NCBI RefSeq assembly: GCF_900142695.1
Contig: NZ_FRBU01000002.1
Span: forward strand, 1-64,000
Direction of reading: 5' to 3'
Origin: Flavobacterium xanthum
GTDB lineage: Bacteria > Bacteroidota > Bacteroidia > Flavobacteriales > Flavobacteriaceae
DNA length: 64,000 nucleotides
The notes beneath the pieces are model-generated. The model did no database searches, was not told the origin of the DNA, and saw only the letters and a program-made list of their open reading frames with translations. Shown one piece after another: positions 27,329-35,931 of this stretch. The translations under genes were made by a program, and so were the position numbers. Numbering within the stretch: the stretch's first letter is position 1; every line of letters starts with the position of its first letter.

Positions 27329-27855
27329 TATAGGTTGGGATTTTTTAATTCATACCAGTTCCAAGAAATAGCATCTTCAAGGTATTGCTCGGTCATTTTC
27401 AGTCCAATTTTTTGTAATATTGTGTTTGAGGCTATATTATATGTATGCGCTGCGGCCTCCATGATTTTGATTCCCATTACATTAAAACCATAATCCAACC
27501 ATGCAAAACTGGCTTCGCTGGCGTATCCTTTGCCCCAGAATTTTTCGTTTAACCGATAGCCAATATCGTAAAAGTCAACCTTTTTATTTACCATTTCGAT
27601 GTTGTATTTTAATCCGGCCCAACCAATTAATTCATTAGTTTCTTTCAAAACAACCACAAATCGCCCAATATTATTTTGAATGTATTGTGCTCTAACAAGT
27701 TCAACATAGGAATATACTTCGCTAATATCAGTCAATGGTTTGTTCCAAAGATATTGATGTACAGTAGGATTGCTGTCCATCTCAAATAATGCTTCGGCAT
27801 CTGAAACAAGCATTTCTCTTAAAATTAAGCGGTCGGTTTCTAAAATAAGATCCAT
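27328..27855 (-). CDS. GNAT-family N-acetyltransferase (RimJ/RimL type)
   Basis: This 175-residue protein has ETDRLILREMLVSDAEALFE at the start and the acetyl-CoA motif region IGYRLNEKFWGKGYASEA. It resembles ribosomal-protein acetyltransferases of the RimJ/RimL group. The substrate is unknown. It overlaps the next gene by one base. Confidence 0.88.
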   Translation of the reverse strand: MDLILETDRLILREMLVSDAEALFEMDSNPTVHQYLWNKPLTDISEVYSYVELVRAQYIQNNIGRFVVVLKETNELIGWAGLKYNIEMVNKKVDFYDIGYRLNEKFWGKGYASEASFAWLDYGFNVMGIKIMEAAAHTYNIASNTILQKIGLKMTEQYLEDAISWNWYELKNPNL

Positions 27856-28017
27856 GTTTATATTGAAAATTGGATGGTTAATAATTTAGCCCTGTTAGTA
27901 GTGAAAATCCTTTTCCTTTTTACTTTAAAAAGGAAAAGATTACTTCACCATACTTTTATTTTTATTTGAGTTCAGTGAATTTTATTTGCAACGAATAGCA
28001 GGAATTAGTTCCTAAAA

Positions 28018-29142
28018 TTACACATTAATATCTTTAAAATTATTCAATTTTGCATACCGAATCATATTGGTGAAAGCCTCCTGATCTAGTTTTGGTATTT
28101 CCAGAATGGAGTTCAACAAAGTGGTATCGTATTCGTTGGCAGCTGCCGTAAAATAAGGGTTTAAATGTTTGCCAATGCTTTCATAATACAATTTTTCAAT
28201 GATATTCTTATATAAAAAGTCATTCGAATTTTGGATTAAAGTAAAATTAGTATAGCCCACTTCCTTCATAATCAACTGCAATCCATTTACCATATTGAAA
28301 CTTTTGTTGTGCACAATATTAAGTTGCTCAATATCATCTCTTTGAAACGTATTTACGATCACTTTTGCCACATAATCGACAGGAATAATGTTCAAAACTG
28401 TATCTTGATTCACAATGAAGCGAACATTTTCTTGATCTCCTTTTCGCTGGGAACTAAAGTGAAAGAATTTTGCCAAAAGATAAAAAACCATATATTTTGA
28501 AATAAAATAAGGATTTTCAGTTCCTAACATTTTACCTCCAATCACACTTGGTCGCAGAATTTGAAAAGGCAAATCTATTTTTTTACATTCTTGTGCTATA
28601 AAATTTTCCGAGTGGAATTTAGCGTTTTCATACGCATTACGATGATCCGGTTTAAATTCTAAACTATGAAAATCATTGTCGATCAGTCCTTTTCGGTTTC
28701 CAGATGAAAAAGCGGTTCCTATATAAATGAATTTTTTTATAAAAGGATGAAAGAGCTGAAAAATAGATTTGGTGATGGTTGTATTTTCATCAAAAATCTT
28801 TTCGCGCTGGGCTTCATCAGTAGATAAATTCACGAATCCAGCAGAATGGATAAAATAAGCATCTTTTATTTGGCTTGAAAAAGTATCTTGAATTTCAGCC
28901 AAATCGGTATCAATGATTTCAATGTATTCGCGCAGTTTTTCTAGGCCTTTGTCTTTAATAATTTTTGGTGTATAACTGCTCGATAAAAGTTCGTTTATGC
29001 GATCTAAAGAAGATTTTTTTCCTTTATTTCGGGCAATTATAAAAAGTTTGCCATCAATTTTAGTGTTGATGAAAAGTTCCAGAATTTCATACATAATATG
29101 AGATCCTAGAACTCCTGTTGCACCTGTAAGAATTATTTTCAT
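28018..29142 (-). CDS. NAD(P)-dependent reductase, extended SDR/thioester-reductase type
   Basis: A 374-residue Rossmann protein with the cofactor motif TGATGVLGSHI at residues 6-16 and FIYIGTAFSSGNRKG and YENAKFHSE for the catalytic Tyr/Lys. The layout resembles the NAD-binding-4 group (fatty acyl-CoA or thioester reductases), which make aldehydes or alcohols. It stands alone, so the substrate is not indicated. No signal peptide. Confidence 0.8.
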   Translation of the reverse strand: MKIILTGATGVLGSHIMYEILELFINTKIDGKLFIIARNKGKKSSLDRINELLSSSYTPKIIKDKGLEKLREYIEIIDTDLAEIQDTFSSQIKDAYFIHSAGFVNLSTDEAQREKIFDENTTITKSIFQLFHPFIKKFIYIGTAFSSGNRKGLIDNDFHSLEFKPDHRNAYENAKFHSENFIAQECKKIDLPFQILRPSVIGGKMLGTENPYFISKYMVFYLLAKFFHFSSQRKGDQENVRFIVNQDTVLNIIPVDYVAKVIVNTFQRDDIEQLNIVHNKSFNMVNGLQLIMKEVGYTNFTLIQNSNDFLYKNIIEKLYYESIGKHLNPYFTAAANEYDTTLLNSILEIPKLDQEAFTNMIRYAKLNNFKDINV

Positions 29143-29235
29143 TATCGTTTTGTTCTAAAAACAAAAGTAGTTTTAAAAAAGCTTATATTATTTTTTAAAA
29201 CTATAAATGTATGTGATTTTGAAAATTAGCATTGC

Positions 29236-30105
29236 TTATCCTAAAGCAATTTTCTGCAATGTATACGCAATCAATTCATCAACGGCTTTGTACGGATCCT
29301 CACTAAATGTTCCTGAAGCACGATTGGCAATTATAGCGTTTAATGACAATGCATTATGTCCTAAAAGCGCCGAAAGTCCATAAATTGCAGCAGTTTCCAT
29401 TTCTAAGTTGGTGATTTGGTTGTCACCAAAATTGAAATTATCCATTTTAGAATTCAACGCTTCATCTTGAATATTCAAACGCAAAACGCGCCCTTGTGGA
29501 CCGTAAAAACCACCGGCAGTTGCTGTGATTCCTTTGTGCATTTGATCACTTGCTATCATTTTTTCCAATTTTACGGAACATGCGATTACATATGGTTTTC
29601 CTTTTCGTAAATCCCAATTGGTGTGTTTCACAAAAGCATCTTCCATTTCAAGATTAGAAACTTCGTCAATTAAATAGGAGCGGAGCATGTTGTCCAATCC
29701 TAATCCAAATTTTGATAGTACAAAACTGTCTACTGGAATATCCGCTTGTAGAGAACCCGAAGTTCCAATTCGGATGATATTTAAAGATGTCAAATTTTCT
29801 TTTGGTTGGCGAGTTTCCAAATCGATATTAACCAAAGCATCCAATTCGTTGATTACAATATCAATATTGTCAGGGCCAATTCCTGTGGACATTACGGTAA
29901 TTCGTTTGCCTTTGAAAATTCCAGTTTGAGTTTTGAATTCTCTTTTTTGTGTTGAAAATTCAATGCTGTCAAAAAACTGTGTGATTTTTTCCACACGATT
30001 TTGATCTCCTACAAAGATGATATCGTGAGCAATATGTTCTGGTTTTAAATTCAAATGGTATACGCTACCGTCTGGATTTAATATTAATTCTGATGATTGT
30101 ATCAT
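29236..30105 (-). CDS. nucleoside phosphorylase
   Basis: A 289-residue member of the PNP/UDP phosphorylase family. GTSGSLQADIPVDSFVL and NLEMETAAIYGLSALLGHNA are the phosphate- and ribose-site motifs. It cleaves nucleosides to base and ribose-1-phosphate for salvage. A uridine phosphorylase is the likely type, but purine activity cannot be excluded from sequence alone. Confidence 0.88.
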   Translation of the reverse strand: MIQSSELILNPDGSVYHLNLKPEHIAHDIIFVGDQNRVEKITQFFDSIEFSTQKREFKTQTGIFKGKRITVMSTGIGPDNIDIVINELDALVNIDLETRQPKENLTSLNIIRIGTSGSLQADIPVDSFVLSKFGLGLDNMLRSYLIDEVSNLEMEDAFVKHTNWDLRKGKPYVIACSVKLEKMIASDQMHKGITATAGGFYGPQGRVLRLNIQDEALNSKMDNFNFGDNQITNLEMETAAIYGLSALLGHNALSLNAIIANRASGTFSEDPYKAVDELIAYTLQKIALG

Positions 30106-30178
30106 TTGTTTTTTTGTTTGATGTTTAAGGTTTAAAATTGCTCAACTGAATACTAATAACTGAACACTGACCACTTTT

Positions 30179-30508
30179 CTAACCTCCAACTCGTTTTACT
30201 TTGAATCCTTTTTCCTTTAAGATAATCATTATTTTATCGCGATAATCTCCTTGAATGATGATAGCATCATCTTTAAAAGTACCTCCAACACTCAATTTTG
30301 TTTTGATTTCTTTGGCTAGAATTTTAAAATCGGCGTCGCTTCCTTCGTAACCCTCAATTATAGTGGTCGCTTTTCCTTTTCGCTTTTCGAATTTACAAAT
30401 CATAGGTTCTTTTTGAACGTATAATTCGTGCGGAACGGCTTCAACTGTTTCTTCAGGAAGTGGCTCGTGATCTGGAAAAAGATTTTTTAATTGATCTTGT
30501 AAGTCCAT
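30179..30508 (-). CDS. SUI1/eIF1-like translation factor (YciH family)
   Basis: A 109-residue SUI1-domain protein with KATTIIEGYEGSDADFKILA and KLSVGGTFKDDAIIIQGD, the RNA-contacting loop of eIF1-like proteins. The bacterial YciH family influences start-codon fidelity. It lies downstream of the nucleoside phosphorylase direction and separated by about 70 bp. Confidence 0.92.
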   Translation of the reverse strand: MDLQDQLKNLFPDHEPLPEETVEAVPHELYVQKEPMICKFEKRKGKATTIIEGYEGSDADFKILAKEIKTKLSVGGTFKDDAIIIQGDYRDKIMIILKEKGFKVKRVGG

Positions 30509-30595
30509 TTTTTTAATTTAATTGGTTATTAAAAACATTGAGGAATTAAGAAAATCAAGTTTTACTACTCTTAATTTACCTTAATTTCTTAATGG

Positions 30596-30633
30596 TAAAA
30601 AAACAAAAAGACATCAAGCGAACTCGATGTCTT
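30596..30633 (-). terminator. terminator of the 2-oxoglutarate oxygenase gene
   Basis: On the minus strand AGACATCGA (30632-30624) pairs with TTGATGTCT (30618-30610), with one G-T pair, and is followed by a T-rich run. It lies 22 bp after the gene's stop. Confidence 0.85.
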
Positions 30634-30654
30634 CCTTGAACTATATATTAAGAA

Positions 30655-31605
30655 TTACTTTTTAATAAGCCCTAAATCTACTAGACGCTCGTATAAATAA
30701 TCACCGGCTGTAATATCTTCAAATTGTTTTGGGTTTTCTGCATCAATACAGTTTTCTAAACAATTCAACGGCATATCACTCACTGGATGCATAAAAAATG
30801 GAACAGAATAACGGGAAGTTCCCCATAATTCTCTTGGTGGATTAACCACTTGATGAATCGTAGATTTCAATTTGTTATTGGTATGACGCGATAACATATC
30901 ACCTACATTAATCACTAATTCATCTGGTTCAGCAATAGCATCAATCCATTCTCCATTGTGGTTTTGTACTTGCAATCCTTTTCCTTGCGCACCCATCAAC
31001 AAAGTAATCAAGTTGATATCACCATGAGCAGCAGCACGAATTGCGTTTGCTGGTTCTGATGTGATTGGTGGGTAATGAATAGGTCTTAAGATTGAATTTC
31101 CATCTTTGGCATAATTGTCAAAATAGAATTCATCTAAACCAAGACGCAAAGCCAACGCTCTTAATACATAAACGCCTGTTTTCTCCAGCATTTGGTATGC
31201 TTCTTTACCAACTACGTTAAAACGAGGAAGTTCTTTTACTTCAACGTTTTCAGGATATTCTGATGCGTACTTTGAATTTTCAGAAACATACTGTCCAAAA
31301 TGCCAAAATTCTTTCAAATCACCTTCTTTCCTGCCTTTAGCATGCTCTGTTCCAAACGAAACATAGCCTCTTTGTCCGCCAATGCCAGGGATTTCATAGC
31401 TGTGTTTTGTTTCTAAAGGTAAAGCGAAAAAATTTCTGATTTCACCATACAATTCATCAACCAACTGGTCGTTTAAAAAATGCCCTTTGAGTGCTACGAA
31501 GCCAATATCTTCAAATGCACTTCCGATTTCATTTACAAATTTTTGTTTACGTTTCGGGTCGTCCGAAAGGAAATCACGCAAGTCAACACTAGGAATGTTT
31601 TGCAT
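30655..31605 (-). CDS. isopenicillin-N-synthase-like 2-oxoglutarate/Fe(II) oxygenase
   Basis: This 316-residue dioxygenase has a DIOX-N domain followed by the double-stranded beta-helix. The iron ligands are H and D in AAHGDINLITLL and H in KSTIHQVVNP; the 2-oxoglutarate residues are R and S in RYSVPFF. Such enzymes hydroxylate or cyclise small molecules. The natural substrate in Bacteroidota is unknown to me. The gene diverges from the E1 dehydrogenase gene. Confidence 0.9.
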   Translation of the reverse strand: MQNIPSVDLRDFLSDDPKRKQKFVNEIGSAFEDIGFVALKGHFLNDQLVDELYGEIRNFFALPLETKHSYEIPGIGGQRGYVSFGTEHAKGRKEGDLKEFWHFGQYVSENSKYASEYPENVEVKELPRFNVVGKEAYQMLEKTGVYVLRALALRLGLDEFYFDNYAKDGNSILRPIHYPPITSEPANAIRAAAHGDINLITLLMGAQGKGLQVQNHNGEWIDAIAEPDELVINVGDMLSRHTNNKLKSTIHQVVNPPRELWGTSRYSVPFFMHPVSDMPLNCLENCIDAENPKQFEDITAGDYLYERLVDLGLIKK

Positions 31606-31744
31606 ACTTTTAAATATTTTTAATAACTTGAAGGTTGAAAACCTTGCAAATACAAATGTAAAGAATAATTTTATATTTGAATTTTAAAATTTACAAACAA
31701 CACGAAAAAATATAACAAATTAATACAAAACTGTTATATTTTTT

Positions 31745-31752
31745 TATCTTTG
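31745..31752 (+). promoter_or_regulatory. -7 promoter element of the E1 gene
   Basis: TATCTTTG matches the TAnnTTTG consensus, 24 bp before the ATG at 31776. No clear TTTG is present at -33. Confidence 0.5.
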
Positions 31753-31775
31753 AACCATACAATAAAATTAAAAAA

Positions 31776-33752
31776 ATGATATTCGATAGAAAAAATCTTA
31801 CTGACAATCAATTATTAGATTTATATAAAAGAATACTGAAACCGAGGTTGATAGAGGAGAAAATGTTGATTCTTATTCGGCAAGGAAAAGTATCCAAATG
31901 GTTTTCTGGAATAGGTCAAGAGGCTATTTCTGTGGGAGTCACAGCAGTTTTAGATTCGGATGAGTACATTTTACCAATGCACAGGAACTTAGGAGTTTTT
32001 ACGGGAAGAGACATTCCATTGTACCGTCTTTTTTCGCAATGGCAAGGCAAAGTTAATGGTTTTACCAAAGGTCGTGATCGCAGTTTTCACTTTGGTACAC
32101 AACAATATAAGATTATTGGAATGATTTCGCATCTCGGACCGCAATTAGGTGTAGCTGACGGAATCGCATTGGCCAATAAACTAAAGAAAAACGGAAAAGT
32201 TACCGCAGTTTTTACCGGTGAAGGAGCAACAAGCGAAGGCGATTTTCATGAAGCATTGAATATTGCTTCGGTTTGGGAATTGCCGGTGATGTTTGTCATT
32301 GAAAATAATGGTTACGGACTTTCAACTCCAACGAATGAGCAATACCGTTGCGAAAACCTTGCTGATAAAGGAAAAGGCTACGGAATGGAAAGCCATATTG
32401 TGGATGGAAATAATATTCTGGAAGTTTTTAATTTGTTATCTGAATTGAAGGCTTCGATGAAAAAAAATCCACGTCCTGTTTTATTGGAATTTAAAACCTT
32501 CAGAATGCGTGGACATGAAGAGGCGAGTGGCACTAAATACGTTCCACAGGAATTAATGGATATGTGGGCGATTAAAGATCCAGTTGAAAATTACAGAAAA
32601 TATTTAACCGAAAACGGAGTTCTTACAACCGATTTTGATGCGGCTTTACATGCTGAAATAAAAAAGGATATTGACGAAAGTCTGGCTATTGCCAATGCGG
32701 AACCGGAGATTGAGGCTTCTTTAAGTGAAGAACTAAATGATGTTTACAAACCGTATGTATTTGAACAAGTTAATCCATCAGAGGAAAAAGAAAATATTCG
32801 TTTTATAGATGCCATTTCCACTAGTTTGAGACAATCGATGAAGCGTCATGATAACTCGGTAATCATGGGACAAGATATCGCTGAATATGGTGGTGCTTTC
32901 AAAATCACCGATGGTTTTGTAGCGCAGTTCGGTAAAGAGCGCGTCATCAATACACCCATATGTGAAAGTGCAGTAGTTTCGGCAGGAATGGGATTGTCGA
33001 TTAATGGATACAAAGCGATTGTGGAAATGCAGTTTGCCGATTTTGTTTCGACAGGATTTAATCCAATTGTCAATTTATTAGCCAAATCACATTACCGTTG
33101 GTTAGAAAAAGCCGATGTTGTAGTCCGAATGCCTTGTGGTGGAGGAACGCAAGCGGGGCCTTTTCATTCGCAAACCAATGAAGCTTGGTTTACCAAAACA
33201 CCGGGTTTAAAAGTAGTTTATCCAGCATTTCCGTATGATGCGAAAGGATTGTTGAATACTTCTATAAACGACCCAAATCCTGTACTATTCTTTGAACATA
33301 AACAATTATATCGAAGTGTTTACCAAGAGGTACCAAAAAACTATTACACGATTCCATTAGGAAAAGCGGCTTTGTTGAAAGAAGGGAATCAGGTTACGAT
33401 TATTTCGTTTGGAGCAGCGGTACATTGGGCCTTAGATACCTTGGCTAAAAATCCTGAAATTTCTGCTGATTTATTGGATTTAAGAACTTTACAACCTTTG
33501 GATACCGAAGCTATTTTCGCATCTGTGAAGAAAACGGGAAGAGTGATTATTTATCAAGAAGACAGCATGTTTGGTGGAATAGCCAGTGATATTTCGGCAA
33601 TGATAATGGAAAACTGTTTCAAATATCTTGATGCGCCAGTTAAACGCGTGGCAAGTTTAGACTCACCAATTCCCTTTACAAAAGCATTGGAAGATCAATA
33701 TTTGCCAAAAGGTCGATTTGAAAATGATCTAAAAGAACTTCTGGCGTACTAA
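31776..33752 (+). CDS. 2-oxoacid dehydrogenase E1, fused alpha and beta subunits
   Basis: A 658-residue fusion. Residues 1-330 are the alpha part with the TPP-binding segment GEGATSEGDFHEALNIASVW and NNGYGLSTP. Residues 340-658 are the beta part (VIMGQDIAEYGGAFKITDG, PICESAVVSAGMGLSINGYK). Fused E1 of this type serves branched-chain 2-oxoacid or related complexes in Bacteroidota. It needs lipoylated E2 and so ultimately LipA. E2 and E3 are not in the window. The substrate is inferred from family only. Confidence 0.92.
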   Translation: MIFDRKNLTDNQLLDLYKRILKPRLIEEKMLILIRQGKVSKWFSGIGQEAISVGVTAVLDSDEYILPMHRNLGVFTGRDIPLYRLFSQWQGKVNGFTKGRDRSFHFGTQQYKIIGMISHLGPQLGVADGIALANKLKKNGKVTAVFTGEGATSEGDFHEALNIASVWELPVMFVIENNGYGLSTPTNEQYRCENLADKGKGYGMESHIVDGNNILEVFNLLSELKASMKKNPRPVLLEFKTFRMRGHEEASGTKYVPQELMDMWAIKDPVENYRKYLTENGVLTTDFDAALHAEIKKDIDESLAIANAEPEIEASLSEELNDVYKPYVFEQVNPSEEKENIRFIDAISTSLRQSMKRHDNSVIMGQDIAEYGGAFKITDGFVAQFGKERVINTPICESAVVSAGMGLSINGYKAIVEMQFADFVSTGFNPIVNLLAKSHYRWLEKADVVVRMPCGGGTQAGPFHSQTNEAWFTKTPGLKVVYPAFPYDAKGLLNTSINDPNPVLFFEHKQLYRSVYQEVPKNYYTIPLGKAALLKEGNQVTIISFGAAVHWALDTLAKNPEISADLLDLRTLQPLDTEAIFASVKKTGRVIIYQEDSMFGGIASDISAMIMENCFKYLDAPVKRVASLDSPIPFTKALEDQYLPKGRFENDLKELLAY

Positions 33753-33766
33753 TAGTTAAAATTATA

Positions 33767-33808
33767 ATTAGGTTATTTTTAGTGTTTTAATTCTAAAAAT
33801 AACCTAAT
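33767..33808. terminator. bidirectional terminator
   Basis: A perfect 16-bp inverted repeat, ATTAGGTTATTTTTAG (33767-33782) and CTAAAAATAACCTAAT (33793-33808), lies between the E1 gene and the leftward 38-residue peptide gene. T-rich arms on both strands suit both directions. It overlaps the last codons of the small gene. Confidence 0.75.
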
Positions 33809-33909
33809 ATCCAATAGATAATAATAAAAATTAGAATTGTGCCAAAACAGCCACCGCCTAATTTTTTGGCTCCGTAACCTGCGAGTATTGTCTTGAAAAA
33901 TCCATTCAT
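33793..33909 (-). CDS. 38-residue glycine-rich membrane peptide
   Basis: Reading the minus strand from ATG at 33909-33907 gives MNGFFKTILAGYGAKKLGGG, a cysteine, then one hydrophobic helix (FGTILIFIIIYWILGYF) to TAG. The basic, glycine-rich N-terminus before a single helix suggests a small membrane protein. I believe similar short proteins exist in flavobacteria but cannot verify it. It lies 51 bp upstream of the LysR stop and shares its direction. Confidence 0.65.
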   Translation of the reverse strand: MNGFFKTILAGYGAKKLGGGCFGTILIFIIIYWILGYF

Positions 33910-33964
33910 AAGTTTAAAATTTAATGATTTATAAAATTAAAATATATTTCCAGAATAACAAATT

Positions 33965-34858
33965 TTAGTTTAACTCAATGAAGATTTTCTTAATCAAAGC
34001 GATTTCTTCCTCATACATTGTCTTTTTTCTGGTTGCAAAGTAGAGTGTGTTTTTTAGTGGTGTTTTTCCTTCCCAAATGAGTTTGATTGTTCCATTGTCA
34101 ATTTCTTTACGGCAAAGAAAATCAGGAACAACGGCTAATCCTTTGCCAATGCTCAAACAGCGTACAATAGAATTTAGATTTGGAACAATATAATTAGGTC
34201 TGAAATCAGGATGTTTATTGAAATTTAATTGCCAAAAACGACGCAAATGTTCCATGTCGCCTGTAGTTCCGTACCATTTTTGTTGCTTTAACCAAAGTTC
34301 GATTTCTTCTAAATTTTCATTTTTTGCTACCGAATTGAATTCCAAATCGTCAATTTCGCTACCGCCAACAAGTACAATAGTTTCAGATGAAAATGCTTGA
34401 TATTCGATGGCATTTTTAACTACCATTTGTGGTGTAATGATTAAATCCAGAATTCCTTTTTCTAAATTTTCAACCATTTCAGGATAATCTCCAAACTGAA
34501 TAATCACATTAAATGGCAAGGTCGAAATATACTGTTCCAGTGTAATTTGGAATGTTTCAAAACACATTCCCACACTTATTGTTGGCGTATTTTTCTCGGT
34601 GCTGCGTTGAAAATTTTTTTCGGCTTCCTCCAATTTAGTTAATGCTTCAATGATGAAATTGTAGAGTACTTTTCCTTTTTCGGTGGGAACCATTTTTCGA
34701 CCTGTTCTGTCAAATAATTTATAGCCTACATAAGTTTCCAAGGAACTCAGATGCAGACTCACACCAGGTTGTGAAATAAATAATACTTCCGCTGCGCTGG
34801 TCAACGTTCCAGTTTTATAAACTGCTTTAAACGTTCGATACCACTCTAAATTTACCAT
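33965..34858 (-). CDS. LysR-family transcriptional regulator
   Basis: A 297-residue protein with an N-terminal winged HTH (TLTSAAEVLFISQPGVSLHL) and a C-terminal effector domain. It is divergent from the MdaB/YgiN pair with 96 bp between start codons, the standard arrangement for a LysR regulator of its neighbour. The ligand is probably a quinone or electrophile, by inference. Confidence 0.92.
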   Translation of the reverse strand: MVNLEWYRTFKAVYKTGTLTSAAEVLFISQPGVSLHLSSLETYVGYKLFDRTGRKMVPTEKGKVLYNFIIEALTKLEEAEKNFQRSTEKNTPTISVGMCFETFQITLEQYISTLPFNVIIQFGDYPEMVENLEKGILDLIITPQMVVKNAIEYQAFSSETIVLVGGSEIDDLEFNSVAKNENLEEIELWLKQQKWYGTTGDMEHLRRFWQLNFNKHPDFRPNYIVPNLNSIVRCLSIGKGLAVVPDFLCRKEIDNGTIKLIWEGKTPLKNTLYFATRKKTMYEEEIALIKKIFIELN

Positions 34859-34921
34859 AACTATTATAATTATGATACAAAGGTATGAATTAAGTTATTT
34901 TAATAATAGCCTTTCTCGTTC

Positions 34922-34929
34922 TAACTTTG
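34922..34929 (+). promoter_or_regulatory. -7 promoter element of the quinone-reductase pair
   Basis: TAACTTTG fits TAnnTTTG, 25 bp before the ATG at 34955, within the LysR divergent region. Confidence 0.5.
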
Positions 34930-34954
34930 CACTATCAAATTAAAAATACAAATC

Positions 34955-35548
34955 ATGACAAAAATATTTATAATCAATGGCGGACAAAAATTTGGCCATT
35001 CTGGAGGAAGATTTAATGAAACCATTTCGAATGAAACCTTGAATTTTTTTATGAGGAATAGCGATTTCGAAGTAAAAACTACGAACATCAATGACGATTA
35101 CAATCCTGTTGCTGAAGTGGAGAAATTTGTTTGGGCAGATGTAATCATTTACCACACGCCATTATGGTGGTTCCAGTTGCCACAAGGTTTTAAAAAATAT
35201 ATTGATGTGGTTTTCACCGAAGGTCACGCCAAAGGAATTTATAAAAGTGATGGACGTTCCGCTGAAAATCCGACCATTAATTACGGAACAGGAGGAATGC
35301 TTCACGGCAAAAAATATATGTTGACGACCTCTTGGAATGCACCAAAAGAAGCTTTTACTTTACCTGGAGAATTTTTCAATCAGCACAGTGTGGATGAAGG
35401 ACCGTTATTTGGTTTTCACCGAATGAACGCTTTTACAGGGATGCAACCGTTACAAAGTATTCACTTTCATGACATTGAAAAAAATGCAAATGTTGGAAAT
35501 GATCTTAAAGTATATCAAAACCATTTAACACAACTATTTTTAAATTAA
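34955..35548 (+). CDS. NAD(P)H quinone reductase, MdaB type
   Basis: A 197-residue flavodoxin-fold protein. VWADVIIYHTPLWWFQLPQG and the following FKKYIDVVFTEG match MdaB (modulator of drug activity B), an FAD quinone reductase. It is 2 bp from the next gene, whose product resembles YgiN, the quinol partner of MdaB in E. coli. A role in quinone detoxification is likely. Confidence 0.87.
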   Translation: MTKIFIINGGQKFGHSGGRFNETISNETLNFFMRNSDFEVKTTNINDDYNPVAEVEKFVWADVIIYHTPLWWFQLPQGFKKYIDVVFTEGHAKGIYKSDGRSAENPTINYGTGGMLHGKKYMLTTSWNAPKEAFTLPGEFFNQHSVDEGPLFGFHRMNAFTGMQPLQSIHFHDIEKNANVGNDLKVYQNHLTQLFLN

Positions 35549-35550
35549 TT

Positions 35551-35841
35551 ATGCCAATAAATCTAACAGTTATCCTAAAAAGTAAACCAGAAAGTAAAGA
35601 AACATTGAAATCACTATTACTGGATTTGGTTCAAAATTCAACTAAAGAAGCTGCTTGTTTGCAGTACGATTTACATCAAAGTGTGGAAGAGTCAACTATT
35701 TTTATTTTTCACGAAATTTGGGAAAATGAAGCGGGATTAAAGCTTCATAATGAGCAATCGTATCTTATTTCGTTTTTCGAAAATGTTAAACCATTGTTGC
35801 AAGAACCGCCAATTGTTTATAGAACAGAGAAATTAACGTAA
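35551..35841 (+). CDS. quinol monooxygenase-like ABM-domain protein (YgiN type)
   Basis: A 96-residue single antibiotic-biosynthesis-monooxygenase domain with CLQYDLHQSVEESTIFIFHE and EIWENEAGLKLHNEQ. The family includes cofactor-free quinol oxidases. The two-base gap from the MdaB-like gene indicates co-translation. Confidence 0.87.
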   Translation: MPINLTVILKSKPESKETLKSLLLDLVQNSTKEAACLQYDLHQSVEESTIFIFHEIWENEAGLKLHNEQSYLISFFENVKPLLQEPPIVYRTEKLT

Positions 35842-35894
35842 TAAATAGTGTATAATTTTTAATTTTTCAACGGTAAAAAAATATAAGTTGCTAA

Positions 35895-35920
35895 AAAGGA
35901 GGTCTTGAACCTCCTTTCGT
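35895..35920. terminator. hairpin between convergent genes
   Basis: AAGGAGGT (35896-35903) and ACCTCCTT (35909-35916) form an 8-bp stem with a five-base loop and A/T tracts either side, between the YgiN-like gene and the leftward 514-residue gene. Confidence 0.65.
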
Positions 35921-35931
35921 CAATTAAAGTC

